Position numbers and translations under genes: made by a program. A stretch of DNA of 40,076 nucleotides from Enterococcus viikkiensis. Its GTDB lineage: Bacteria > Bacillota > Bacilli > Lactobacillales > Enterococcaceae. Below the pieces are notes generated by a model. That model made no database searches, had not been told where the DNA came from, and saw only the letters and a list, made by a program, of their open reading frames with translations. The number at the start of each line of letters is the position of its first letter. Position 1 is the first letter of the stretch. Shown here piece after piece: positions 8,692 through 16,776 of the stretch. The stretch lies in assembly GCF_005405345.1 (NCBI RefSeq), contig NZ_BJDW01000023.1, positions 1 through 40,076 on the forward strand, written 5' to 3'.

Positions 8692-8989
8692 GGGTTCCCT
8701 CACTTTTTTCATCTTTCGGATTCAATTATATAAGAATTTATGAATAAAAAGTTCGGAGTAGACGAATTTTCATCTAACCGTATTGATTGTCATGGGAATG
8801 AAATATTCGAATAGAGGAAAAAGTCAAAATGTTACTTGACCTGTATCATTTAGTCACTGTGGCTTTTTTTATGGAATCTAAGTTAGATAAGACTCACTCG
8901 ATTAATGGAGTTCTTCGATCAATTACGGTAAAATAATGCCAGAATGAGCTATTTGTAAAATTATTTTTTAAAAGCAGGGGGACGAACGA

Positions 8990-9472
8990 ATGGGTTGGAG
9001 AAATCAAGAAGGAAAAGAAGCGGCTTATCAATTGCTGCTGTTGCAGCAGAAAGCGTTGCTTGAAGGAGAAAGTGATTTGATCGCGAATTTAGCGAACTCT
9101 TCCGCTTTATTAAATCAAACTTTACAAGAAACTGTTTTTGCTGGGTATTATTTGTTTAAAGAAGATGAGTTGATCCTAGGACCGTTTCAAGGGAATGTTT
9201 CTTGTGTCCATATCGCAATGGGCAAAGGTGTTTGTGGCGAAGCTGCCGAGAAGAATCAAACAGTGATCGTTGAAAATGTTTTGGAACACAAAAATTATAT
9301 TGCCTGCGACTCTGCGGCTCGCTCGGAAATTGTCGTCCCTATGAAGAAAGGGGATCAATTGATCGGTGTGCTAGATCTTGACAGTTCAGAAGTCGGTATG
9401 TACGACCAGATCGATCAATTTTATTTAGAACAATATGTAGCATTATTAATGGAAAGCATCAACTTAAATTAG
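8990..9472 (+). CDS. msrC: Free methionine-(R)-sulfoxide reductase (GAF domain, fRMsr)
   Basis: A 160-aa single GAF-domain protein. Three cysteines, Cys72, Cys82 and Cys106 (GNVSC, GVCGEAA, ACDSAARSEIVVP), keep the spacing of Cys84/94/118 in E. coli YebR (MsrC), and the CDxxxxSEIVVP signature is intact. It should reduce free Met-R-O to methionine using thioredoxin, repairing oxidative damage in the cytoplasm. The start follows GCAGGGGGACG. It is monocistronic or followed by the 75-aa gene 110 bases on. Confidence 0.92.
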   Translation: MGWRNQEGKEAAYQLLLLQQKALLEGESDLIANLANSSALLNQTLQETVFAGYYLFKEDELILGPFQGNVSCVHIAMGKGVCGEAAEKNQTVIVENVLEHKNYIACDSAARSEIVVPMKKGDQLIGVLDLDSSEVGMYDQIDQFYLEQYVALLMESINLN

Positions 9473-9531
9473 AAATAACGCATATAATGCTGTTTATTTA
9501 AAGAAATAACACACTTAATATGGCTTTTTAA
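9471..9531 (+). repeat. Imperfect tandem repeat, two units of about 30 bp
   Basis: Unit one (9471-9501) and unit two (9502-9531) both begin AGAAATAAC and end in TTTAA, agreeing at roughly 70% of positions. They lie in the gap before the 75-aa gene and are probably a decayed duplication, possibly affecting its promoter. Confidence 0.5.
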
Positions 9532-9582
9532 CCCGCGTAATGCTACGATATAAGTGTAGTAAAACTTTTAAGGGGGATTTCG

Positions 9583-9810
9583 ATGAATAAAGAAGCAGTT
9601 ATTATCGGAGAGAGCTATGAGTGTCGTAAAACGGACTTTGCTCGACCAATTATTGGAGAGGTTCTACGGAAAGAAGACGACGGCTGTGTTGTAAATGTCG
9701 AGCGTTTCTATGGGTTAGATGTAGATAAAATTGATCAAGTTGAAGGCCAAGTATTAATTAAATACAGTGAAGTTACAGGCATCGTTACAAATAATCGATT
9801 TTTTAGCTAA
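9583..9810 (+). CDS. Small hypothetical protein, 75 aa
   Basis: A short acidic cytoplasmic protein with a strong AAGGGGGAT ribosome binding site, so probably real. It has no signal peptide or transmembrane segment. The pattern of short beta-prone stretches (IIGEVLRKEDDGCVVNVERF, then QVLIKYSEVTGIV) loosely recalls the DUF2187/KOW-like small proteins of Firmicutes, but I cannot confirm this. It lies between the fRMsr gene and a terminator shared with icd and has no informative neighbours. Confidence 0.65.
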   Translation: MNKEAVIIGESYECRKTDFARPIIGEVLRKEDDGCVVNVERFYGLDVDKIDQVEGQVLIKYSEVTGIVTNNRFFS

Positions 9811-9862
9811 AAAAGCAAGCAAAGAGCGTGTCGGAATTACTTTTGACACACACTCTATTCAC

Positions 9863-9901
9863 AAAAAAGAGGTATGACTGAAACAGTCGTACCTCTTTTT
9901 T
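9863..9901 (+). terminator. Bidirectional terminator between the 75-aa gene and icd
   Basis: An 18-bp stem with one G-T pair (AAAAAAGAGGTATGACTG / CAGTCGTACCTCTTTTTT) around an AAA loop. T runs occur on both strands. It ends two bases before the icd stop codon. Confidence 0.93.
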
Positions 9902-9903
9902 AC

Positions 9904-11133
9904 CTATTTTGTAATAAAATATACTAATTGTTCAGCAAACGTGTTGGTTGATAGAGCATTGATTTTTAGCATTTTAGCAAAGTCGTGGGTCATTAAATGA
10001 TTTTCTAGCGCCTGTTCGATCGCCTGCAGAATCAACTGACTAGCTTCAAACCAGCCGAGATGATCCAACAGCATCGTCGCCGACAGTAACAACGAGCAAG
10101 GATTCGCCCAGCCGTTACCGGCAATATCTGGTGCAGTTCCGTGGGTGGCCTCAAAAATCGCATGGCCGGTTTTATAATTAATATTAGCTCCAGGAGCGAT
10201 CCCAATCCCGCCAACTTGGGCGGCTAAAGCATCGGAAATATAGTCCCCATTTAAATTTGTCGTCGCCACGACTTGATATTTTTCAGGATACAAAAGAATT
10301 TGTTGCAAGAAATTATCTGCGATGACATCGTCAACAATGATTTTCCCCACAGCTTGCGCTTCCGCCAAAGCCGCTTCCGCTTTTTCCATGCCGACTTTGG
10401 CGGAAAGTTGTTTAAACTGATTCATTGTGAAGGCTTGGGAATAATTTTTTTCAATATAGTCATAGCCCCAATTCTTAAAACCGCCTTCAGTAAATTTCAT
10501 GATATTGCCCTTATGAACCAGCGTTACGCGAGTCTTGCCTTGTTCAAGGGCATAATCTAACGCCGCGGCAATCAGCCGTTGACTGCCTGTTTGAGAGATG
10601 GGCTTGATCCCTAAGGCAGTTGTTTCGGGGGAACGAACGTTTGTAACAGATAATTTCTCCGTTAAGAAAGCTAACAGCGCGTGGACTTCGGAAGAATCCT
10701 TTGCAAACTCGATGCCGGCATAAACGTCTTCGGTATTTTCTCGAAAAATGGTCATATCGGTTTTTTCTGGTTCCTTTAATGGAGAAGGGACACCTTTGAA
10801 ATAGCGGACCGGTCGAACACAGGCGTAGAGATCTAATTCTTGGCGTAAAGTCACGTTAAGAGAACGAAACCCTTCACCGATTGGCGTGGTCAACGGCCCT
10901 TTGATGGCAATTTTATGTTTTCTGATCACTTCTAAAGTAACGTCAGGAAGCCAGGTGCCCGTTTGATTATAAGCTTTTTCACCAGCTAAAATTTCCAGCC
11001 AATTGATTTTTCGTGTTCCTTGATAGGCAGAATATACGGCTGCATCGACGACTTTTTTGGTTGCCTGCCAAATTTCAGGACCAATACCATCGCCTTCGAT
11101 ATAGGGGATGACAGGATTCGTTGTATTTGTCAT
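9904..11133 (-). CDS. icd: Isocitrate dehydrogenase, predicted NAD-dependent
   Basis: Oxidises isocitrate to 2-oxoglutarate and CO2. The 409-aa product is a full-length type I IDH. The isocitrate site SLNVTLRQ carries Ser91, equivalent to the phosphorylatable Ser113 of E. coli, with Asn93 and Arg97. The coenzyme-specificity segment reads HGTAPDIAG: Asp336-Ile337 stands where NADP enzymes have Lys-Tyr (E. coli 344-345). Asp-Ile is the classic signature of NAD use, so I predict an NAD enzyme, although automatic annotation will probably say NADP. The start codon overlaps the acnA stop by one base (TAATG), implying translational coupling, with AAGGAG inside the acnA end. Confidence 0.95.
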   Translation of the reverse strand: MTNTTNPVIPYIEGDGIGPEIWQATKKVVDAAVYSAYQGTRKINWLEILAGEKAYNQTGTWLPDVTLEVIRKHKIAIKGPLTTPIGEGFRSLNVTLRQELDLYACVRPVRYFKGVPSPLKEPEKTDMTIFRENTEDVYAGIEFAKDSSEVHALLAFLTEKLSVTNVRSPETTALGIKPISQTGSQRLIAAALDYALEQGKTRVTLVHKGNIMKFTEGGFKNWGYDYIEKNYSQAFTMNQFKQLSAKVGMEKAEAALAEAQAVGKIIVDDVIADNFLQQILLYPEKYQVVATTNLNGDYISDALAAQVGGIGIAPGANINYKTGHAIFEATHGTAPDIAGNGWANPCSLLLSATMLLDHLGWFEASQLILQAIEQALENHLMTHDFAKMLKINALSTNTFAEQLVYFITK

Positions 11134-13784
11134 TACGCTTGCTCCTTCTGCATTTTTTTATGGATGACTAATGGTAGGATACCTTGATTTTTCCAATAGG
11201 TGATGTCCGCAGCAGAATCGAATCGTAATTTCACTTGGAAATGGATGTCTGTCTCACCAAGAGCAATTACGTCAATCAACTGATTGATAGCTGGTTCCTC
11301 TGGAAAGACAAAGCTGTACCGTTCTTGTCCAGTTAAGCTTAGAGAATCCGCCGTTTGTCCGGGTAGATACTCAAAGGGAATCACACCCATCATCACAAGA
11401 TTACTGCGATGAATCCGTTCGTAGCTTTCCGCTAAGACTGCTTTGACACCTAAAAGATTGGTTCCTTTAGCGGCCCAATCACGGGAAGATCCCATACCGT
11501 AATCTTTCCCAGCTAAAATAATCGTACCGATTTTTTCTTGTTGGTAACGCATCGCCGCATCATAGATCGACAGTTCTTCACCAGTGGTAGCAAGTGTTGT
11601 ATAGCCGCCAGTTGTTTCGGGAGTTAATTGATTTTGAATGCGTATATTGCCAAAGGTTCCCCGCATCATGACTTCATGATTGCCTCGTCTTGAACCAAAG
11701 GAATTAAACTCTTTGTAAGCCAAGCCATGCGCCTTTAAATAATTACCAGCCGGTGATTGCAAATTGATATTACCAGCTGGCGAGATATGATCGGTAGTAA
11801 CCGAGTCACCAAATTTCACCAAGACTTGCAGATTTTTCAAACTTTCCGTAGCATCAATTGCTGCACCTAAGTTTTCAAAGAAAGGTGGGTTAGCGATGTA
11901 GGTAGAGGTGTCATCCCAATCGTAGCACTCACCTTCAGACGTTTCAATTTGATTCCACCGTTCATTCGATTGATAAACATTTTCGTAAGCCTTTTTGAAG
12001 TCAGCCGGCTCTAAGAACTCATTGATATAAGTCGCCACTTCATCTTGCGTTGGCCACAGGTCCTTCAAGTAAATCTCTTTTTCATTGACGACAGCGATTG
12101 CTTCTTTCGTTAAATCTTTTTTGATTGAGCCTGCTAAAGCATAGGCGATCACTAACGGCGGCGAAGCTAAATAGTTCGCCTTAATCAAGGGGTGAATCCG
12201 CCCTTCGAAATTCCGGTTACCAGATAGGACGGCAGAAACGACTAAATCACTTTCTTTTAAGATCGTTTCGATTTCTTCGGCCAAAGGTCCAGAATTTCCG
12301 ATACAAGTAGTACAGCCATAGCCGACAATATCAAAACCTAGTTCAGCTAACGGTTCGAGTAAATGGCCCTTTTCTAAGTATTGGGTTACGATCTTTGAAC
12401 CGGGGGCCAGAGAAGTTTTGATGGTTTTCGGGACCTGCAGACCTAAAGCAACGGCCTTTTGAGCTAGTAAGCCAGCAGCCACCATGACGGAAGGGTTACT
12501 AGTATTCGTACAGCTAGTGATAGCGGCTAAGGCTAAATCACCCGTTTCAAGCATTTCATCAGTCCCAGCGATCTTTTCTCGGCGGGTAAGCTCCTTTTCG
12601 TTTAAGCCAAAGCCTTTCGGTCCGTTGGGATTGGTTAAGGAGTCAGTAAAATTATTCGCCACTTCGGCTAATAGCATTCGATCCTGAGGCCGTTTTGGTC
12701 CAGCAATTGAAGATTGAACTGTCGATAAGTCTAAATGAATGACGCGAGTATACTCAGGTGTTTCCGTTCCATCATAGAACAAGCTGTTTTGTTTTGCATA
12801 GGCCGTAACTAATTGGACTTGTCCCTCTGTTCGGCCGGTTAAGCGCAAATAAGCCAGCGTCTCTTCATCGATCGGGCAAAATCCGCAAGTCGCGCCGTAC
12901 TCAGGCGCCATATTGGCGATTGTTGCACGGTCAGAGAGACTTAGTGTTTTATAGCCGTTGCCAAAGTATTCAACGAATTTACCGACAACTTTTTCATTGC
13001 GTAAGCGTTCGGTTAAATAAAGGGCTAAATCGGTGGCTGTCGCACCAGGACTTAAGGAACCAGTCAATTCCACGCCGATGACCTCTGGAGTTGGAAAATA
13101 AGAAGCTTCTCCTAAGATCGCCGCTTCCGCTTCGATTCCACCAACGCCCCAGCCAAGTACGCCCAGGCCGTTGATCATGGTGGTATGAGAGTCGGTTCCT
13201 TCTAATGAATCGGGGAATAAAAGCTTCTTTTCATTTTTCAAGATCACATCGGATAAATATTCTAAATTAACTTGATGGATGATGCCTGTTTCCGGTGGAA
13301 CGACTTCAAAATTATCAAAAGCCTGCTGGGCCCATTTTAAAAATTGATAGCGCTCGTGGTTCCGCTCAAATTCTTTTTCAGTGTTATAAGCCAGGCTTTC
13401 TTTGGTTCCCGCACAATCGACTTGGACTGAGTGATCCACAACTAAAGTCACGGGAATCTCGGGATTGATGATCCGCGGATCGCCATCAAGTTTGACCACC
13501 GCATCTCGCATTGCTGCCAAATCCACTACCGCAGGCACACCGGTAAAGTCTTGCAGTACCACCCGTGAGGGGCGAAAAGGGACGACTCCAGTGGGCTTTT
13601 TTGCGTTAAAATTGACCAGATTTTCTAAATCAGCAATTTCTTCATGGCGTGCTAAGCTTTCTATTAAAATCCGAATGCTGTAGGGATACGCCGTAATGTC
13701 CTTTTGGTAAGTTGCTACAATTGAAGGAAGATCAAAATAGGTATAATGTTCGTCATTGACGATTAACTTTTTTTTCCAATCCAC
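11133..13784 (-). CDS. acnA: Aconitate hydratase (AcnA type)
   Basis: Interconverts citrate and isocitrate. The 883-aa product matches monomeric AcnA/IRP-type aconitases in length and order: domains 1-3 with the 4Fe-4S ligands Cys425 ([10 protein letters not shown]), Cys491 and Cys494 ([12 protein letters not shown]), then the mobile C-terminal swivel domain with the [12 protein letters not shown] segment. No truncation is seen. It is the first gene of a two-gene operon with icd and is divergent from citZ across 169 bases. The start at 13784 is ATG behind AGGAGGGATTCC. Confidence 0.97.
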   Translation of the reverse strand: MDWKKKLIVNDEHYTYFDLPSIVATYQKDITAYPYSIRILIESLARHEEIADLENLVNFNAKKPTGVVPFRPSRVVLQDFTGVPAVVDLAAMRDAVVKLDGDPRIINPEIPVTLVVDHSVQVDCAGTKESLAYNTEKEFERNHERYQFLKWAQQAFDNFEVVPPETGIIHQVNLEYLSDVILKNEKKLLFPDSLEGTDSHTTMINGLGVLGWGVGGIEAEAAILGEASYFPTPEVIGVELTGSLSPGATATDLALYLTERLRNEKVVGKFVEYFGNGYKTLSLSDRATIANMAPEYGATCGFCPIDEETLAYLRLTGRTEGQVQLVTAYAKQNSLFYDGTETPEYTRVIHLDLSTVQSSIAGPKRPQDRMLLAEVANNFTDSLTNPNGPKGFGLNEKELTRREKIAGTDEMLETGDLALAAITSCTNTSNPSVMVAAGLLAQKAVALGLQVPKTIKTSLAPGSKIVTQYLEKGHLLEPLAELGFDIVGYGCTTCIGNSGPLAEEIETILKESDLVVSAVLSGNRNFEGRIHPLIKANYLASPPLVIAYALAGSIKKDLTKEAIAVVNEKEIYLKDLWPTQDEVATYINEFLEPADFKKAYENVYQSNERWNQIETSEGECYDWDDTSTYIANPPFFENLGAAIDATESLKNLQVLVKFGDSVTTDHISPAGNINLQSPAGNYLKAHGLAYKEFNSFGSRRGNHEVMMRGTFGNIRIQNQLTPETTGGYTTLATTGEELSIYDAAMRYQQEKIGTIILAGKDYGMGSSRDWAAKGTNLLGVKAVLAESYERIHRSNLVMMGVIPFEYLPGQTADSLSLTGQERYSFVFPEEPAINQLIDVIALGETDIHFQVKLRFDSAADITYWKNQGILPLVIHKKMQKEQA

Positions 13785-13831
13785 GATGGAATCCCTCCTA
13801 AGTGTGTTATCGTTTGAAGATAGTTAGCAAT

Positions 13832-13860
13832 ATTATACGTATAAAAAAAAAGAATGTAAA
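13832..13860 (-). promoter_or_regulatory. Promoter of acnA-icd
   Basis: On the minus strand TTTACA (13855-13860), a 17-base spacer and TATAAT (13832-13837) make a strong sigma-A promoter. The -10 box overlaps a perfect 12-bp palindrome, TTATACGTATAA (13833-13844), a plausible operator. Confidence 0.8.
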
Positions 13861-13896
13861 TCAAATTATTAAAACTATTTCATTTTATGATAATGG

Positions 13897-13905
13897 TGAT
13901 ATAAT
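13897..13905 (+). promoter_or_regulatory. Extended -10 promoter of citZ
   Basis: TGATATAAT gives an extended -10 (TG, one base, TATAAT) 48 bases before the citZ start codon. The -35 region is weak, which is usual for this promoter class. It faces away from the acnA promoter and shares the same short regulatory gap. Confidence 0.65.
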
Positions 13906-13953
13906 GTTTTTAAAATCGAATACAAATCTGGATAGAGTTAGGAGGACATAGAA

Positions 13954-15297
13954 ATGTTAGATTTGAACCAACTGGCTAAGGTCTGCCGTCGTGAAGATTA
14001 CTTGGATGCGTCCTTATATAAAAAGCATAATGTCAAAAAAGGGTTACGAGATCTTGATGGGAAGGGTGTTTTGGCTGGGCTAACCAATATTTCCACGATT
14101 CATCCGCAAATCATGGATGGAGACAAGGTAGTCTCAAAGTGTGGAGAATTACGTTACCGCGGAATCGATATTAACGAGTTAGTGAACGGATTTGTTTCAG
14201 AAAAGCGTTTAGGCTTTGAAGAAGTCAGTTACTTGTTATTATTTGGCACTCTGCCAACCCAAGCTGAACTGGCAGAATTCAAGAGTTTAATCGGTAAAAG
14301 ACGAACACTACCAACTAATTTCACACGTGATGTTATCATGAAGGCGCCCTCACATAATATAATGAACATGATGTCCCGCAGCGTCTTAACATTGGGGTGT
14401 TATGATGGTAAGACAGATGACATCAGCATTGAGAATGTATTGGATCAGAGCTTGTCGTTGATTGCTACATTTCCGATGCTTGCCGTTTATTCTTACCATG
14501 CCTACAATCATGGGAAGGGTGAAAGTATGTATATCCACCGTCCTGCAGAAAATCTAAGCACCGCTGAGGCAATATTGACTATGCTGCGGCCAGACAAACA
14601 GTATACGTTCCAAGAAGCACAGACTTTGGATATGGCATTGGTTTTACATATGGAACACGGTGGTGGAAACAATTCAACCTTTACCACGCGCGTAGTAACC
14701 TCTAGCGGGACGGATACGTATTCAACCATTGCTGCTGCATTAGGGTCGTTAAAGGGACCAAAACATGGCGGAGCGAATATCAAAGTCACCCGCATGATGG
14801 AAGATTTGAAGGCGAGTGTCAATGATTGTGAAGATGAAAACGAGATACGTACTTATTTAGAAAAAATTTTGAATAAAGAGGCTTTTGATAAACAAGGACT
14901 GATTTACGGCATGGGGCACGCGGTCTACGCAGAGTCTGATCTGCGAGCGGAAATCTTTAAACGCTATGTTGAGAAGCTGGCTGAAGAGAAAGGCTCCGCG
15001 GCTTCGGCTGAATTTGATCTCTATCGCAAGGTCGAACGCTTAGCACCTGAAATCATTTCTGAAAAACGCAAGGTTTATAAAGGCGTTAGCGCCAATATCG
15101 ATTTTTTTAGCGGATTTGTTTATCATATGCTCGATTTGCCTCAAGAATTGTATACACCGATGTTTGCAATTGCTCGAATCATCGGCTGGTCGGCTCACCG
15201 AATCGAAGAACTGATCAATGTACAAAAAATTATTCGACCGGCTTATATGGAAGTTTCTGAGGCCCAGAGCTATCAGTCAATTATGAAACGGAACTAA
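13954..15297 (+). CDS. citZ: Citrate synthase
   Basis: Condenses oxaloacetate with acetyl-CoA to citrate. The 447-aa product has the active-site pattern of si-citrate synthases: His235 (HMEHGGGNN), catalytic His271 (GPKHGGAN), His322 (GMGHAVY) and Asp383 (NIDFFSGFVY). It is longer than the roughly 370-aa Bacillus CitZ because of an N-terminal extension of about 40 residues, as in several other Firmicute enzymes. The start is fixed by GTTAGGAGGAC seven bases upstream. It is divergent from acnA-icd and followed by its own terminator. Citrate synthase, aconitase and Icd together form the oxidative TCA branch to 2-oxoglutarate. No other TCA genes lie in the window. Confidence 0.95.
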   Translation: MLDLNQLAKVCRREDYLDASLYKKHNVKKGLRDLDGKGVLAGLTNISTIHPQIMDGDKVVSKCGELRYRGIDINELVNGFVSEKRLGFEEVSYLLLFGTLPTQAELAEFKSLIGKRRTLPTNFTRDVIMKAPSHNIMNMMSRSVLTLGCYDGKTDDISIENVLDQSLSLIATFPMLAVYSYHAYNHGKGESMYIHRPAENLSTAEAILTMLRPDKQYTFQEAQTLDMALVLHMEHGGGNNSTFTTRVVTSSGTDTYSTIAAALGSLKGPKHGGANIKVTRMMEDLKASVNDCEDENEIRTYLEKILNKEAFDKQGLIYGMGHAVYAESDLRAEIFKRYVEKLAEEKGSAASAEFDLYRKVERLAPEIISEKRKVYKGVSANIDFFSGFVYHMLDLPQELYTPMFAIARIIGWSAHRIEELINVQKIIRPAYMEVSEAQSYQSIMKRN

Positions 15298-15298
15298 T

Positions 15299-15340
15299 AA
15301 AGAAGGAGCTGTGACTGTATTTTGTCACAACTCCTTCTTT
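15299..15340 (+). terminator. Terminator after citZ
   Basis: A 17-bp stem with one mismatch (AAAGAAGGAGCTGTGAC / GTCACAACTCCTTCTTT) starts at the stop codon. A short T-rich tail follows. Confidence 0.85.
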
Positions 15341-15485
15341 ATTGTTCTTCTGTTAATTTTAAATCTATACAGGCTTTCTAAATGCCCTCATCTGAGACAG
15401 AAGCCAGCCGGGGGTGTTAGCTTGAAATTATTCCTGAAAGTTTGTAGACTTTAATTATCAAAAGAGTAGAAGAAGGTAGAATCGT

Positions 15486-16334
15486 ATGAAGACAGTCAAG
15501 TTAGCAAATCAATCTGTTTTTCCAATCGGTTTAGGAACGTGGAAAATGGGGGAAGGTCGTGCGCCGAAAGAACAAGAAATCACGGCGTTACAGGCCGGGA
15601 TCGAAGCCGGTGCGGAGGTGATTGATACAGCTGAAATGTATGGGAACGGCTTATCTGAAGAATTGGTTGGAGAAGCAATTGCACCCTATGATCGGGAAAA
15701 ATTATTTTTAATTTCAAAGGTCTTGCCGTCAAACGCCTCAAAGAAGCAATTAGTAAAAAGTTTAGATGCCAGTTTAAAACGCTTGAAAACAGATTATTTA
15801 GATCAATATTTACTCCATTGGTCAGGTCAAATTCCCTTTGAAGAAACGATTGAAGCACTAGAAACGGAACAAAAGAAAGGGAAGATTAAGTCATGGGGCG
15901 TTTCAAATTTAGACACGGACGAATTGAAGGAGATCTTACGTTTAGAAAATGGCAACCACTGTGCCACGAATCAAGTTTGCTACAACCTAGGAGATCGTGG
16001 CATTGAGTTTGATTTGATCCCGCTAATGCGTCAACAGCAAATGCCATTAATTGCGTACTGCCCATTAGCAATGGGAGACAGTCAAGGTTTTCATTTTACC
16101 AAAGAAAAAACCTTAGTAGAACTAGCTGAGAAACATGATTGTGATATTTTTCAGCTTTTATTGGCTTGGTGCATTAGAGATGGACGAACAATTGCGATTC
16201 CAAAAGCGGGGAAAAAGGAACATGTTTTAAGCAATCTAAGCGCTGCTAAAATTCAATTAAGCGATAAAGATTTAGCCCAGCTGAATCAAGTTTATCCTGA
16301 ACCGACAAGAAAAACACCACTGACCATTTGGTGA
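15486..16334 (+). CDS. Aldo/keto reductase
   Basis: A 282-aa single-domain NADPH-dependent reductase of the AKR superfamily. The catalytic tetrad is complete at canonical positions: Asp47, Tyr52 (DTAEMYGNG), Lys78 (ISKVLP) and His111 (LLHWSG). The PKAG segment near residue 238 is the usual phosphate-binding region. It should reduce aldehydes or ketones; the natural substrate cannot be read from sequence. It is monocistronic, with its own terminator directly after the stop and no functional link to citZ or the adhesin. Confidence 0.93.
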   Translation: MKTVKLANQSVFPIGLGTWKMGEGRAPKEQEITALQAGIEAGAEVIDTAEMYGNGLSEELVGEAIAPYDREKLFLISKVLPSNASKKQLVKSLDASLKRLKTDYLDQYLLHWSGQIPFEETIEALETEQKKGKIKSWGVSNLDTDELKEILRLENGNHCATNQVCYNLGDRGIEFDLIPLMRQQQMPLIAYCPLAMGDSQGFHFTKEKTLVELAEKHDCDIFQLLLAWCIRDGRTIAIPKAGKKEHVLSNLSAAKIQLSDKDLAQLNQVYPEPTRKTPLTIW

Positions 16335-16341
16335 TAGTAAG

Positions 16342-16367
16342 CCGACTATAATTAGTCGGTTTTTTTT
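16342..16367 (+). terminator. Terminator after the aldo/keto reductase
   Basis: The hairpin CCGACTA / TAGTCGG with a four-base loop is followed by eight Ts (16360-16367). It begins eight bases after the stop codon. Confidence 0.92.
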
Positions 16368-16726
16368 CGGTATGTTTGTCAAATTCAAAAAACGTTATTT
16401 TAAATAAATTTTATTCAGGAATAAAAAAAGAGTATGGAGAATAAATATTTGATAGGAAAATGTTTTTTTTAGAAAAAGTAGGGCAAAAAAAAATCAAAGA
16501 TAGCAAAGAAAAAATTGAAAAAAAGCATCATAAAATGTAGATGACGTGTATTTTTAAGCGAGTTGTACCCCGTAAGAATAAATTTACCAGTTGTATACTC
16601 TGACTCTTGATCGAGTACAAACAGCTGATAAATAGAGAATCTATAAATTCAAAGTGTCCTTTTTTTCTTTTTTTTTTATAAATAAAAATTTAGGGTTTGC
16701 GCAAAAAAAACGGACGGACGAAATGT
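16368..16726. other. Gene-free, very AT-rich leader region
   Basis: About 360 bases with many A and T homopolymers, including a long T run near 16661-16679. I see no credible gene. Frames here are short or, for the one reaching the adhesin, lack a ribosome binding site. Around 16560-16625 the sequence holds imperfect inverted copies of GTTGTAC/GTACAA that could form an RNA structure, but none is terminator-like. Confidence 0.55.
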
Positions 16727-16755
16727 TTGAATGGCGAATCAATCGGCTATATACT
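16727..16755 (+). promoter_or_regulatory. Promoter of the adhesin gene
   Basis: TTGAAT (16727-16732), a 17-base spacer and TATACT (16750-16755) predict a transcript start near 16762. That is just ahead of the GGAGGGG site at 16764-16770, giving a very short leader. This supports the start at 16777 and argues against the in-frame ATG at 16654. Confidence 0.7.
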
Positions 16756-16776
16756 ATCTCAACGGAGGGGATAGAA

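Noticed and set aside
16560-16625. Possible riboswitch or T-box-like structure before the adhesin gene
   Set aside because: Only short imperfect GTTGTAC/GTACAA pairings are seen, with no specifier, antiterminator or terminator, and the likely promoter lies downstream.
16654-16776. N-terminal extension of the adhesin from an upstream ATG
   Set aside because: It has no ribosome binding site, would place 41 odd residues before a normal signal peptide, and overlaps a good promoter at 16727-16755.
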